A stretch of 64,000 nucleotides of DNA from Alviniconcha marisindica (GCA_018857735.1 JABMCL010002815.1:786001-850000); one strand, 5' to 3'; counted from the first letter of the stretch, positions 35,401 to 46,156 are shown. Notes: a model not told the origin generated them from the sequence alone. Numbers and translations: made by a program.

Positions 35401-38096
35401 GGTAAATGGTGTAGACAGAGGATTTAAAAAAATGTTTTATGGCTCGGTTTACGGCGAGCATTGGTTGCATAACTCACTGGTTGTGACTGTTCTCTGGTTT
35501 CAGGCAGGAAAGCTGGCAAAGGATTCTACACATATGAAAAGAACAGCAAAAACAAGTCCGAGAATGATGAAGCCTTGAAGCTGTTGGAGAAATACCGCCT
35601 AGAATCCAAAACAGAGTAAGTTCTGGGTGAATCAGTTGTTGTTTTTACTTCTTTTTTGTTGTTGCATGTGGCAACTTCTTAGTGCAATGTTGAGTTTGAC
35701 GGATGTTAAAACCAGGTTAGCAGACGCCCCCCCCCCCTCCCCCCACCCCACCCCATGCGTTAAGCTTCCTGGTGTAAAAAAGAAAATTAAAAATTAAAAA
35801 AATTATGGAACACTTGCAGCAAGATTTCACTTTTTGAGGTGTTTATCATCAACTTGTGCTTTGTTTGGTATCGTTATTATACTAACCTGGTTTCAAACAA
35901 AATATGTTCAGTGAAATGAGCATCTGTTGTAATTTCTAAGCTGACGTGCACTTCAGAATTGTTTCTCTGATAGCTTCATGATCTTAGAGGTGGGAAAAAT
36001 CCAAGTACTGATGGGAGGGGAAAAAAATACTGAAAGTTTTTGTTCCTGTTTTTCCTTTTGTAGGTGGCAGGTAAACCAGGGTCCAAACCTCACGCATGAA
36101 CTTTTTTTTCTTTTTCAGACTGTCTGATGATGAAATCTGGTACCGCCTCTTCTCACGCTTTGTCAACGAGGCTGTCTACTGTTTGCAGGACGGAATCCTC
36201 GCCAGCCCTGTGAGTACAATGTGTACAGCATTGGCTTTCTTTCTGGCTGATCAACAGAACTCTTGCCTGACTTGTTTTACCTGGAGAGCATCTGTCTGAA
36301 CAAATAATGCAACATGCGGATATTATAGTCCACTGTTTGTTCTTGAGATGAAGCAATCCTGTCCTTCCAGAATCCGTGTCACAAAACCAAACTTATTTTT
36401 ATCTACTTCAGTCACAGTTCATGCAGAAATGGACTCACTTTATTGGCAAATGATCGGAAATGTATGTAGTTTTTAGATGTTGCATTCCCAAGCCGTGTCA
36501 TTATACAGCGAGTCCATTTTCAGAGAGATTATGGCTTTGATTGTATTTTGCAGGTTGATGGCGACATCGGTGCGGTCTTTGGACTCGGCTTCCCCCCATT
36601 CTACGGTGGTGAGTGGTGCAGGTTTCTTTGCTGGCGGATCTGTTAAAGTTGTGAGCCCTCTTGAAGGGGCTGTACTTGCCTCTGCCATAATTGGTTATGC
36701 TGTTGAAGGGACTGTACTTAACTCTGTCATAACTGGTTATGTTGGTGAAGGGGCTGTACTTGTCTCTGCCGTAATTGGTTACACCATTAAAGGGATTGTA
36801 CTTACCTCTGCCATAATTGGTTACACCATTGAAGGGACTGTACTTAACTCTGCTGTAATTGGTTATGCTGTTGAAGGGGCTGTGCTTAACTCTGCCATAA
36901 TTGGTTAAGCAGTTGAAGGTGGCTTCCAATTAACTTTGGTGTAATTGGTTATGCTGCTGAAGGGGCTGTACTTGACTCTGCCGTAATTTGTTACGCTATT
37001 GAAGGGGCTCTACTCAGCTGTTTGTATCTGTCTACGAAAATGTGTCCTTTGTCTCAAACTGTCGGCACTCTTTATAAAATTTGAACACCAAGACTGGAAT
37101 CACCATAGTGTCGGAATGTGCACTTAAACATTGGGCATGTCTGTCCCGAGTAAAAAATCTGTTCTGGCTCAGTTTAAATAATATTGTTTTTTTTTGTGCT
37201 GGGGTACTGGTAGGCATTGTGAGCAGCTAAAACAGAAGTGCCCGATATAAATCTGAGTTGCCTGTTGCAAACATACTGCCATTTGAGCACCGATGAAACA
37301 CTATCAGCAGACCGGTTTTGTTGTTTGTTTTTGTTTTGGTGTTTGTTTGTTTTTAAACCTTTAGCATAATCAGTTATGGCAGTGGTTGAAGGACAGATAT
37401 TATAAACTGATGCTTGGCATTTCCAATGAGAACAGGCAGTAGCAGGTGAGATGTGCAACTTTGTCATTGTTATCAGAAACGATAGACTACCAATCAAAAA
37501 AGAATGTAAAAATAGAAGAAGCACAGATTAGGGTGCAGATGACGACTGCCTCCTGGAAAAGAAACCTGGGTTTGCTTTGAAGGGGTACCCAGCTGAAATT
37601 GATTATTTGTTGTTGTTTTTGAGGTGTATGAGTTCTGTATACATGTGCAAGAAAAGCATATCTGCTGGTTATGTGAAGAAAGAGTGTGTGTGTGTGTGTG
37701 AGAGAAAGAGAGCATAGTGTGAGGAATACATTTTTTTTAAATTTGGCTTCCAGGAGAACATTTTGTGCAGTGAAACCCCAGACGATCCCATTTCAAGACC
37801 ATTTTTCTCAGACCTTTCCCATCATACTTTCATGCAAATAAATTCCTAACCCAAAAGAGATGTTCCACAGTATTACAAAAAGTGAACCCATCATGTCGGT
37901 CTTTTTTTTTCTCTCCCTTTTTAAAAAACCCATGTTTCCATCACTGTCAGGTCCTTTCCGCTACCTTGACCTTCACGGCGCTGGGCAGCTTGTGACCCGG
38001 ATGGAGCGGTACCAGGCGCTGTACGGAGACCAGTTCAAACCCTGCCAGCTACTGGCAGACCACGCCAAAGACAGCAGCAAGCGTTTCCACACCTAA
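17539..38096 (+). CDS. HADHA: HADHA: trifunctional protein alpha subunit, enoyl-CoA hydratase / 3-hydroxyacyl-CoA dehydrogenase (21 coding exons)
   Basis: Performs hydration and NAD-dependent oxidation of long-chain enoyl-CoA in mitochondria and channels product to HADHB. Exons: 17539-17605, 19312-19356, 19913-19983, 21167-21300, 21883-22021, 22622-22844, 23551-23620, 24500-24555, 26100-26218, 26748-26804, 28416-28525, 29151-29321, 30598-30733, 30963-31049, 33285-33372, 33982-34103, 35038-35233, 35504-35615, 36119-36209, 36554-36608, 37951-38096. The sum is 2295 nt, 764 aa (human 763 as I recall). All introns are GT-AG with matching phases. Order: presequence, crotonase domain (GPCLGGGLE with E152, E174), NAD fold (GAGLMGAG at 370-377), dehydrogenase dyad H500 (MHYFSP) and E512 (QLLEII), two C-terminal helical domains. 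Identity is near certain; UTRs are not defined. Confidence 0.96.
17606..19311 (+). other. HADHA intron 1
   Basis: AT-rich. Only faint repeats of ttccagaactgaactg type around 18090-18690. No gene seen. Confidence 0.6.
19312..19356 (+). CDS. HADHA: HADHA exon 2
   Basis: Residues 23-38 ([13 protein letters not shown]), the end of the presequence. 45 nt between tttcag and gtcaga. A (GT)n and poly-G tract follows 40 bp into the intron. Confidence 0.85.
19913..19983 (+). CDS. HADHA: HADHA exon 3
   Basis: Residues 38-61, start of the hydratase domain ([15 protein letters not shown]). Phase 0 at its end. Confidence 0.93.
20100..20330 (+). mobile_element. AC-tailed dispersed element, copy 1
   Basis: Body 20100-20272, then (AC)n and (CT)n. 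It shares ctataaggtattgaagatgg, ggttcacggaaa and agcaaacacccagct with the minus-strand copies near 23254 and 46381. Confidence 0.7.
21167..21300 (+). CDS. HADHA: HADHA exon 4
   Basis: Residues 62-106, including [17 protein letters not shown], the conserved CoA-pocket and oxyanion-hole segment of crotonases. Confidence 0.95.
21490..21748. repeat. (CA)n microsatellite ending in poly-G
   Basis: CA-rich DNA of 230 bp in HADHA intron 4, then about 23 consecutive G at 21726-21748. The His/Thr and Cys/Val reading frames are artefacts. Confidence 0.95.
21883..22021 (+). CDS. HADHA: HADHA exon 5 (E152)
   Basis: Residues 106-152, ending GPCLGGGLE; the final codon is the first catalytic glutamate. The donor is followed within 130 bp by a long (CA)n block. 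Confidence 0.95.
22150..22440. repeat. (CA)n/(TCAC)n microsatellite, HADHA intron 5
   Basis: Almost uninterrupted CA and CACT repeats across 290 bp. Confidence 0.95.
22622..22844 (+). CDS. HADHA: HADHA exon 6 (E174)
   Basis: Residues 153-227: [20 protein letters not shown] with the second catalytic glutamate E174. Confidence 0.95.
23190..23515 (-). mobile_element. AC-tailed dispersed element, copy 2
   Basis: The GT tract 23190-23253 is its (AC)n tail; the body is 23254-23420. A 42 bp piece (gtttgaaaaatgtccagcctg type) is then tandemly repeated to 23515. Confidence 0.7.
23551..23620 (+). CDS. HADHA: HADHA exon 7
   Basis: Residues 227-250 ([19 protein letters not shown]). A short tandem repeat of about 42 bp precedes the acceptor. 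Confidence 0.92.
23640..24040 (+). mobile_element. LINE 3' end remnant
   Basis: The plus frame reads [19 protein letters not shown] then DSFKSS, the usual C-terminal signature of CR1/RTE-like reverse transcriptases, followed by a 3' UTR-like tail ending ctctgtaaatgctttaatta. Confidence 0.6.
24500..24555 (+). CDS. HADHA: HADHA exon 8
   Basis: Residues 250-269, a basic linker (LKRTPKKKG). Acceptor gttttgcag right after a short GT run; donor gtaagt. Confidence 0.9.
24759..25130 (-). mobile_element. LINE ORF2 C-terminal remnant (after RNase H)
   Basis: An open minus frame of 108 codons ([19 protein letters not shown], then [20 protein letters not shown]) matches the Cys-containing C-terminal tail of RNase H-bearing non-LTR retrotransposons. 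Inserted in HADHA intron 8, antisense. Confidence 0.7.
25230..26099 (+). repeat. 66 bp tandem array copied from HADHA exon 9 acceptor
   Basis: About 13 units (starts near 25233, 25300, 25364, 25430, 25496, 25562, 25628 and onwards), spacing 64-67 bp. Each holds ggaatgtttctttca/g-agatgatggacttt, i.e. the exon 9 acceptor plus MDFVLSY codons. The real exon 9 is the final unit. Confidence 0.95.
26100..26218 (+). CDS. HADHA: HADHA exon 9 (acceptor is last unit of an array)
   Basis: Residues 269-308 ([20 protein letters not shown], then [14 protein letters not shown]). Its acceptor and first ~24 nt are the final copy of the 66 bp repeat at 25230-26099. Confidence 0.95.
26358..26425. repeat. (GT)n(GA)n microsatellite, HADHA intron 9
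   Basis: About 50 bp GT followed by GA, with GT-rich DNA on to 26610. Confidence 0.9.
26748..26804 (+). CDS. HADHA: HADHA exon 10 (donor is first unit of an array)
   Basis: Residues 309-327 ([19 protein letters not shown]). The donor context GAG|gtcagtgac opens the repeat at 26805-27330. Confidence 0.94.
26805..27330 (+). repeat. 24-26 bp tandem array starting at HADHA exon 10 donor
   Basis: About 20 units of gtgtttgtgacacttgcaca plus gtgag. The first unit is the donor itself: GAG|gtcagtgacgcttgcacatt. Confidence 0.9.
27331..28190 (+). repeat. 27 bp tandem array in HADHA intron 10
   Basis: About 32 units with the core tcatagaggggttc and two alternating variants. Follows the donor array without a gap. 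A 325-codon minus frame through it (PLYDDHPTE type) is low-complexity. Confidence 0.95.
28416..28525 (+). CDS. HADHA: HADHA exon 11
   Basis: Residues 328-364 ([20 protein letters not shown]), linker before the NAD domain. Acceptor tttttgcag, donor gtgagt. Confidence 0.95.
29151..29321 (+). CDS. HADHA: HADHA exon 12 (NAD-binding)
   Basis: Residues 364-421: [15 protein letters not shown], a Rossmann GxGxxG motif at G370, G372, G375, then the VLLKDMN acidic strand end. Confidence 0.96.
29990..30490 (+). repeat. Degenerate ~58 bp array, HADHA intron 12
   Basis: About eight diverged units with gttcataagagtggatagtg and gaaatatcagggcttgaa; ends about 100 bp before exon 13. Confidence 0.8.
30598..30733 (+). 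CDS. HADHA: HADHA exon 13
   Basis: Residues 421-466 ([20 protein letters not shown]), conserved dehydrogenase core. Confidence 0.95.
30963..31049 (+). CDS. HADHA: HADHA exon 14
   Basis: Residues 467-495 ([20 protein letters not shown]). Acceptor follows a (GT)n polypyrimidine-poor run ending tttccag. Confidence 0.95.
31110..32160 (+). repeat. 45-60 bp G-rich array, HADHA intron 14
   Basis: About 18 units of gtcatgttctgtgtgtggtg with G-rich or GA-rich spacers; a 24 bp poly-G lies near 31266. It grades into the exon 15 acceptor array. Confidence 0.9.
32161..33284 (+). repeat. ~90 bp array copied from HADHA exon 15 acceptor
   Basis: Eleven copies of gtgcag|GTGATwGGCATGCACT, starting at 32250, 32340, 32433, 32523, 32613, 32704, 32794, 32886, 32985, 33087 and 33186, then the true exon at 33285. 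Spacing is 90-102 bp. Units include a variable (GA)n. Confidence 0.96.
33285..33372 (+). CDS. HADHA: HADHA exon 15 (H500/E512; acceptor copied 11 times)
   Basis: Residues 496-525: [19 protein letters not shown] with catalytic H500 and E512, spaced 12 residues as in the family. The acceptor and first ~17 nt recur 11 times in the intron upstream. Confidence 0.96.
33982..34103 (+). CDS. HADHA: HADHA exon 16 (donor is first unit of an array)
   Basis: Residues 525-565 ([18 protein letters not shown]). The donor CTGCAG|gtacgt starts a 41 bp tandem repeat running to about 34640. Confidence 0.95.
34104..34640 (+). repeat. 41 bp array starting at HADHA exon 16 donor
   Basis: About 12 units; donor-like CAG|gtatgt at 34145, 34186, 34227, 34268, 34350 and on, all 41 bp apart, after the real CAG|gtacgt at 34104. 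Confidence 0.95.
35038..35233 (+). CDS. HADHA: HADHA exon 17
   Basis: Residues 566-631 ([20 protein letters not shown]), first C-terminal helical domain. Confidence 0.96.
35504..35615 (+). CDS. HADHA: HADHA exon 18
   Basis: Residues 631-668 ([13 protein letters not shown], then a Lys/Glu-rich linker). Confidence 0.93.
36119..36209 (+). CDS. HADHA: HADHA exon 19
   Basis: Residues 668-698 ([20 protein letters not shown]), second helical repeat of the dehydrogenase C-terminal domain. Confidence 0.95.
36554..36608 (+). CDS. HADHA: HADHA exon 20
   Basis: Residues 699-717 ([16 protein letters not shown]). 55 nt between ttttgcag and gtgagt. Confidence 0.94.
36650..37010 (+). repeat. ~42 bp array, HADHA intron 20
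   Basis: About eight units of gttgaaggggctgtacttaa then ctctgccataattggttatgc. Starts about 45 bp after the exon 20 donor and does not copy it. Confidence 0.9.
37951..38096 (+). CDS. HADHA: HADHA exon 21 (stop)
   Basis: Residues 717-764 and TAA at 38094-38096 ([17 protein letters not shown]). 3' UTR end not fixed: AATAAA occurs at 39269-39274 and 39949-39954. Confidence 0.95.
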
Positions 38097-41000
38097 GGCG
38101 TTGGGGCTCACGGCGGAAAGCGATTCCATGCCTTGGAGGGTGGGGGGGGTTCCACAGCTCACGCTGCCTGGTTGTGTGTGGCGTGCACTGCGCACTTGCC
38201 CGTGCCTCGTCCGTGTGTGGTCGCACAACCTGAGATTTTCTGGTGTGTGTCAGAGAGAGATATTTATGAACAAATTAATTGCCATGACCCACGTATGCAA
38301 CAGCGTTGATGAGGAACAGCGAAGATGCGAAACGGTTTACGCTTTTGTTCTGATTTTGTTCGTTTAGATGATGTACGAGCTGCATTGCGTAGAAAGGCGT
38401 CACTCTTTTGAAAGTTGTTTTTGCGTCTGTGTGTGTGTTGTGTGTGTGTGTGTGTGTGTGTGTTTATAGTTTAGAATTGTCACTGTTTTATGGGTTGGTT
38501 TTGTGTGCGTATGTTCGTAGTTTATTGTTCTGCTCAGCCGCCTTGCTGCAGCTTGTATGGCAGCAACTGAGTAGGCTTTTTGTGATAACGGCATGCATAA
38601 CCTGATGAAAGAAAGGGGTACGGATGTTGCATAGGAAGGGTGGGTAGTCTGCCTTCTGTGTTTTGGACGAAGAATAGACTGTTCGTCACCACAGCCATCC
38701 TAAAAAAACGTTTAGGAAGAAGAATAGTCGACATCATCACAGCCTTCCCGGAAAACGTTCAGGAAGAAGCTGTTCATTTTTCATTGCCGTATTTTCAACT
38801 GCAGTAAACATTAAAAACCTGTTGAATAATTTAGCATTGCAGCTGCCTTTCAGAAGTGCGATAGGCCAGTATTTCTGGGCTGAATGTGTTTACAATTTTC
38901 TACACAGCGACATAGAATGAAACACGACCATAAAACTAGGCAGAAAACCGATAAATCTGTGACAATGCAGCACACAGTCATGTTGAACGACAAAAGAATG
39001 ACATCTGAATTCTGCGGAGCCAGTGCGACTGTGAGTTAAATTACGTCCGTCAGCTAATACTCTGAGCACTGAAAACTATCTTAACCCACTTGGCCCCAGA
39101 CCAGCCGCTGCCCTTTTCGCTACGAAATCCCATGTGAAGGGAAGTAACTGTGTCAAATGATCCCGGTATACAACTTTAAAAATCAATAATGAACACCAAA
39201 CAAAAGTTTCAGCTCACTTCGTATTTTTCCCAGTTTGCGAATACAGTGTTCTTGTATATCCACTAAAAAATAAAAGCATAAAAAAATGAAATCCCAAGTC
39301 AGAAATGTACACATCTGAATATCAGGTTTTGGGGGGCCTACGGGGTAACCGACTTTGCAAAATTTCCAGTTTGAATCTCCAAAGATGAAGCTCTGTGAGT
39401 TTGTTAGGGTGCCCACGGTAAGCACTGAGCCAAATTTGCAGTTTAAATCTCAAAGGATGAAGCTCCGATGCCATTGCTAACAGTAGGGCTTTTGTTTATT
39501 TTTGGCATCTATCGCGCGTCCACCTCGCAACTTTGAAAATTCACAGCGTCTCTCAAACTTCGCCGAACTTCGAACAAATGACATCGCTGGAAGTAGTAAA
39601 CAATAGCGGAAATGAGGCTACAAGTCTCGCGACGAATCCTGTTCCTATTTGCATAAGCCGAGATGCTAGTATGGAGCGTCTGTTAGCCGGCCACTACCGG
39701 GTGGTCTGGGGTTTCGCGGTAAGGAAAAAGAGCAGGCGGTGACGGGCGGTCTGGGGCCAGGTGGGTTAAATACCAACAGTGTGAACATTAACAAGGAAAA
39801 AAATTCAACTTTTAGTTTTTTTTTGATTGAGGTGTTGGGGGCAGACATCAACTGGACATAGCAATAGATTGGCATGGAGGCGAGTGGGTGGGTTGTGTGG
39901 AGGGGATAGTTGTGGAGGGTACACAGGAGGGGGGGGGGGAGTCAGGGGAATAAAATGAGACAGCAACGTAAAGAAAGGCTTAGAAAGGTTGTGGATATGA
40001 ATTTATTTGCACTTTTTTGTGTGTCTTGAAGTTAGTGTGTTTTCCGGGGAGAGGCTGGAGATGGAGACTTAAGAGCAGGTAGGGGTTGCCAGCAAGGGCA
40101 GGGGTACACATGACTTAAGGGGCGAGTGATGTGTGGATACGCGATGACCAATGAGCAGCTGAAATGTTTGTGTGTTACGGTTGTGCAACCAAATGTGCAC
40201 AAGAATCCACTAGTCGCCGTTGCGTTGCTCTTCAGTTATTGTGAAGTGAATGAATGATATGCGGGTGACATTTATTCTATGAAAATTTAGTTGACGAGTT
40301 CTGTTTGTTTAAGAGATCAGTGAAGCCAATGTTTATATATTAATTGTGAATGACAATGAACGAACTTGTCATGGGCATTATACAGCAGAACCCACGTGAT
40401 GGCTCCTCTAATATAAAAAACAACACCTCTGCTTTGGACAAACTGGTTCAGATGTCCGCTGTACATGCTATCCTTGTATTCCAAGTTGATGACAAATTTC
40501 TGTGTTAAGAAGTAATTTCAGTATCTGCAGCCATTTTGTGTTTAATGGGTTCCGCTGTGTATGCTGTATGTTTACATGAATTAAGTGAATGTAACTTTCC
40601 AACCTGAAAAATATATTGACCCGTTTCTTTGTGTTTGACATTGCGCTTTTAAAAGGAAGAAAATCTTGTGTTTGAAATTCACACCCACAACTACACATAT
40701 GCATGTATGCACAAATATATACAACACAAGGGTGTGCACACACACACACACACACATGATAGCATGCCAAACACATGCATGTATACACATACAACAAATG
40801 CACACACACTCATGTACACACATATATATGTACACCACAAACGTACACATACACACATGCATTCATTCACATTCTGGTGAGTAATATCAACAGTTAAGTT
40901 TACCGACACAGTTTCGTATTTATACCAGTCTCAGCGTACAAACGTTTTAGCACCCAACATGTTCCAAAACACCAGTCTCTTTAAAAAAAGAAGAAGTGTT

Positions 41001-41100
41001 TGACGGCAAAAGAGGACTGACTCCATTCCCTGCTGAAGAATATGCACAGCTGAGGTAATTTCCATTCTTAGTTATCCTTGAAAACGGGGGGCCATGCTAA
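38097..41100 (+). other. HADHA 3' flank / intergenic
   Basis: Likely contains the HADHA 3' UTR, with a GT tract at 38429-38463 and a CA block at 40738-40870. No further gene seen. Confidence 0.6.
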
Positions 41101-41109
41101 GCAGAACTG

Positions 41110-41463
41110 TTTGCTGTTTATTGTGCTGCCCGGGTCAAGCCGGAGTGAAGGGAAATGATCAAGCAGGTAGACTGGCAGGCAAAGCAACCATCACAGGTGG
41201 CTCGCTTCTCAGGAGATCTAAAGTGTTGAGGAACTTGAGACACTACCTGCAGGCAGAAGGCCAAGGACATCACACCATTGACCGCCTGGAGCAAAGAGGC
41301 GTGGAAAGAGGAAGCGCTAGACGATCCGCTACGGAAGGATGAGCGAGGGCAATCAGATGAACAATGGAACTGTTTCAAAGACAACATTTGGGAAACTTCT
41401 GAGACGGGGTGGAGCTTATATGGGCTTTTCCAAGCGCATAGATACCATCTTGAACTGAACTGA
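41110..41463 (+). mobile_element. LINE remnant: RNase H end, ORF2 tail and 3' end
   Basis: Reads CPGQAGVKGNDQAGRLAGKA (RNase H end), then LLRRSKVLRNLRHYL and HHTIDRLEQRGVERGSARRS, a known tail of mollusc RNase H-bearing LINEs, then stops and a tail gataccatcttgaactgaac with (gaact)n. Confidence 0.78.
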
Positions 41464-43025
41464 ACTGTTTGTTTTAAGAACTTGGCTAAACATAAGAATG
41501 TATGAAGAGTTGGATTTCAAATGGAGGTGATGTGACAGAGGCAAGGAAACTTTCAGATATATACATTTAAAAAAATTCACATCACAGCATTGCATTGTTG
41601 TTCACCAATGCAACAAGTAAAGTAAACACTCTGTCACCAACTTGTTCTGCAGTACTTCCAAAATCGGGCCCACTGCATCTAGGCAAGCAAATGGCTGTAC
41701 TGTGTTCCAGAACCAGCTTTCATTTCTAATGAGGTGTCCTCAAAGAGAGGAAAAAAAGAGAAAGATTGGCTCGTGATGCAGCGGATATTGGTGGTCCCAC
41801 ACACGCTGGTTTTGTTTACAAGGTCACCAACTGCCACACTTGCTTCAGTGTTGCTTTATTGGGTGATTCAGGCAGGGTTGTTAACTCCTTTGACTTTTGC
41901 CCGGCATCGCTTAAATCCCTTGGCTGCTTTTACTTCCGGTGTGTACTTTCTTCACAATGGAAAGTGGTGACAGTGAATTTGCGAATTTACACTGCCAACT
42001 TTAAAGGCATTTTTGGAGGCCCGTCGTCCTAATGTGTGGAAATAAGCAATAACTTGTTGCCCATGCTATAGGATGCCCCAAAACAAAAAAATTCTATGAA
42101 CTTGCAATCGTCTGGTCAGCCAAAAAACAATGCAAAGACACTTTTTTCCCACCCTTCATCCCCTTTCCATGGTAATTTTTGCAACTGCAACAGTATTGCC
42201 ATTTGTTCTGCTTCGCAATTCTAGGTTCAACTTCCACTGTTATACACAGCGTGAAGCAACGCCTACTCAGAAATCGGCCCGGAAGTGCGCTGCGACCTCT
42301 CGCGACTTCTTGCGTGAAAGATTACAGAGCGCATTCACTCTAGCAAACCAGCTTCGCTGAATCGGCCAATACGTCCACAGAAACCATCTGGCTTATTAGG
42401 GATGGGGAGCCCGGGAAAGCCACCTCAACTTTCACACAGCTCCGGAGCTCTGTGGCCATACACAAAATGGGCCCTGTTTTTGAGACTTTCAAATGTCAGT
42501 TTTTAAAAACAGGACGATAAATCGACTGAAAAACATGTGTCTGTCAATTTTTTAAAATTCCATTCCTTTGAAAGAGCCTGTGAAGTTTCTCTGGATTGGG
42601 GCGCATGCACGTAGCACAAATTTGTAATTTCAGACTGAATGCAGCACCGGAAGTTAATTTACAAACTCCTTGAAATTCTCCACATAATCACAAGCACCGA
42701 TTTTTACACAATAATACAGTTCACACGTGACATTCTCCACATAATCATCACCGCAGATTCATACGCAATTCACACCCTAATCATAATTAAAGTACAATTT
42801 TATAAAGCACAAATTCTTGCCCACAGAGATTATTCTAAGCACGTGCATGTACGCATACACGCACATACACACACTCACAGAAGCATCCACACACATGAGT
42901 ATACTGACTGTACATGGCAGGTCTATTGTTTTGGAACAAGAAATGAGGTTAGATATGAATAATAAACACCAGCACATGTGTGTCGTTCAGCAAGCACAGA
43001 TTTACATACAGTTCACACATTACAT
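41464..43025. other. Intergenic between convergent HADHA and TM2D1
   Basis: No gene seen. A SINE fragment lies at about 42373-42465 (gtccacagaaaccatctggc, shared with 9000 and 49430). From 42640 to 43170 there is an old degenerate repeat of attctccacataatcacnag. Confidence 0.6.
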
Positions 43026-43031
43026 TTTATT
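43026..43031 (-). terminator. Candidate TM2D1 polyadenylation signal
   Basis: AATAAA on the minus strand, 415 bp past the TM2D1 stop codon. Usage is inferred. Confidence 0.4.
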
Positions 43032-43445
43032 ACTGGCACAGAATCATTAAAAAAATCACACCCACCTAATCACTCAACATTTTTATCCACAGTTCCCACA
43101 TGACATTCCGCACATAACCACCAGCACAGACTCCTGCAAAGTTCAGACCTAACGTTCTCTCCACATAGGCGCATCACGTTCTCCGTATGCACACGCGCAC
43201 AACATCTTACACACTGTAAATGTGTTCAAGTGCGACAGGGCACTGTAAATGTAGGATGGACACGGCAACGTCTCCACAATCACCACAATGCTTTTCATAC
43301 AATGCATGCTCACCTTGTTCATATAACTTCAACCCAAGGCCTTCTGTTTCTTCCATTCCTTTGCAACTCACTCCTACCTCACAGCGCAAACGTTTTGTCA
43401 TCAGCGCACGCAACTGCCAGATCGTCCGTTGAACTTTCATCAACG

Positions 43446-43556
43446 CTAGCCATAATCTGGAGGCTTCAGGTATGTGTAGTTGTCTCTCACGATTCGTTGC
43501 GTGGCTGCTCCGTAATAGTCGATGACATATTCCGAGCCATCTGATGGTTTCACCAC
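43446..43556 (-). CDS. TM2D1: TM2D1 last exon
   Basis: Encodes VVKPSDGSEYVIDYYGAATQ then a short tail ending in TAG (43448-43446). A candidate AATAAA on the minus strand lies at 43031-43026. Confidence 0.93.
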   Translation of the reverse strand: MVKPSDGSEYVIDYYGAATQRIVRDNYTYLKPPDYG

Positions 43557-43814
43557 CTGATGGACGGAAAGGTGATGATGAGTCGCAGGTTTCTGAATAC
43601 TCCAAACATTTCAGTTTTTTGCTGAGAAGCAGGGTGTAAACAACAAGACGTAACATGTACCACATATGTTAATACCACTTTAATTAATACTAATGAAAAG
43701 GGGTTTGTGGCTGGTCGGTGTACCGCTCCAGACTGTAAATCCAGTGGGAAGAGTTCAATTTCATTAACAAAACCCACTTTATTACTCTTCCTTATTTGTT
43801 GTTTCCTGCTCAGA

Positions 43815-43849
<35 letters not shown>

Positions 43850-45723
43850 CACAGGAGTATGCACACACATATGTACTCATGCACACATACACATTTCGTC
43901 AACATTGTAGATCAGGAAAACTGAATAAGAACCTGATTGCATGGAAACTAAGAGAATGTATAAACTATAATGATCAAAACTTATCCCTGTGGTTACTCCC
44001 AGTGATGAAGGGAGAAGACAGTGAAGTGCTAAATGTCCACCAACCGAAGAAGAAGAAAACAGTGGTGCGTTGTGTGTCCACCAACTGAAGAAGAAAAGGA
44101 TGTGCTAAATGTCCACCAACCGAAGAAGAAGACAGTGCTGTGCTACATGTCCACCAATCAAAGAAGAAGACAGTGATGTGCTAAATGTTCACCAACTGAA
44201 GAAGTAGTGATGTGCTAAATGTTCACCATCTGAAGAAGATAGTGATGTGCTAAATGTTCACCAACCGAAGAAGTGATGCACTAAATGTCCACCAACTGCA
44301 GAAGACAATAGTGATGCACTAAATGTCCACCAACCGAAGAAAAAAACAGTGATGCACTAAATATTAAATGTCCAACAACTGAAGAAGAAGACAATAATGT
44401 GCTAAATGTCCACCAACCGAAGAAGACAGTGATGCACTAAATGTCCACCAACTGAAGAAGAAGACAGTGGTGCGCTAAATGTTCACCAACCGAAGAATAA
44501 GAAAACAGTGATGCGCCAAACGTCCACCGACTGAAGAAGAAGAAGACAGTGATGCACCAAATGTCCACTAACCGAAGAAGAAAACAGTGACACACTAAAT
44601 GTCCTGCCACTGAAGAAGAAGACAGCGATGCGCTAAAGGCCCCCCAACCGAAGAAAAAAACAGTGGTGCACTAAATGTCCACCAACTGAAGATGAAGAAA
44701 ACAGAGTGGCACTAAATGTCCACCCAAAAACCAAAGAAGAAGAAGTGATGTGCTAAATGTTCACCAGCTGAAGAAGAAGAAGTGATGCACTAAATGTCCA
44801 CTAACTGAAGAAGAATAGGGTGATATGCTAAATGTTCACCAACAGAAGAAGAAGAAAACAGTGACGCACTAAATGTCCACCAACTGAAGAAGAAGAGGGT
44901 GATATGCTAAATGTTCACCAACTGAAGAAGAAGACAGTGATGCGCTAAATGTCCACCAACTGGAGCAGAAGACAGTGATGTGCTCATTGTTCACCAACAG
45001 AAGAAGAAGGAGAGAACAGTGAGGCACTAAACGTCCACCAACTAAAGAAGACGACTAAACAGTGATGCACTAAAACGTCCACCCACCTGAGTAGCAATGA
45101 GCAGAATATCCACAAGCTGACCCAGGAACATGAAACCCAGCGTCGCAAACTTCACCAGTCCTGCCGGCAATAGAAACGTTCTGCCAGCGTTAAGCAGTGA
45201 TGACAAACAAACACTGACCTACGCTGCTGATTCATGCTCAAGAAAACCTGAAAACTAGTCCTGGGAACCCAGGGGTGGCCGAGGTTCTGACCATGTGCAA
45301 AGAAAGCGATGCAGAGAAATTGCATCTCTGTACAGAATTCAAACCAGGATCTGGCTAACCCCCCCCCCCCCCCCCCCCCAACCCACCCCATCCTCTTTTT
45401 CTCTCTCTAAAAATAAATCAAAAACTCGAATTTCAGGTTTCAGATCTATTTGAATTTGTTTTTTATTTCCTGCCCAAAAACTGAAGCATAAGGCTTACTA
45501 TACATTCCAGCTGGTATTTCATCCATCTATATCATCACCAACAGCAACAGAACTTGTAGAACATCATTCACTAGTTGGGTGTTGTTGTTTTTTTGGGTGG
45601 GTGGGTGGTGGTGGGGGTGGGGTATGGGGTTGGGGAGTTGGAGGGGGAAGTTCAGTGAGCATGTTGTTGCAGCATAGACGATGACTGCAACTGAATATGT
45701 CCACCAACCTGGCTGCTCTGTAA

Positions 45724-45772
<49 letters not shown>

Positions 45773-45894
45773 TGTGTGTGTGTGTTTGTAGGTGTGGTGT
45801 GTGTGTGTGGTGTGTGTGTGTGTGTATGTGTGTGTGTGTGTGTGTGTGTGTAGGTGTGTGTGTGTGAGTGTGTGGTGTGTGTGTGTGTGTGTGT

Positions 45895-45953
<59 letters not shown>

Positions 45954-46016
45954 TGTGTTGTTGTGTGTGTGTAGTGTGTGTGTGTGTGTGTGATGTGTGT
46001 GTGGTGTGTGTGTATT

Positions 46017-46047
<31 letters not shown>

Positions 46048-46108
46048 TGTGTGTGTGTGTGTGTGTGTTGTGTGTGTGTGTGTGTAGGTGTGTATGTTTG
46101 TGCGTGTG

Positions 46109-46156
<48 letters not shown>

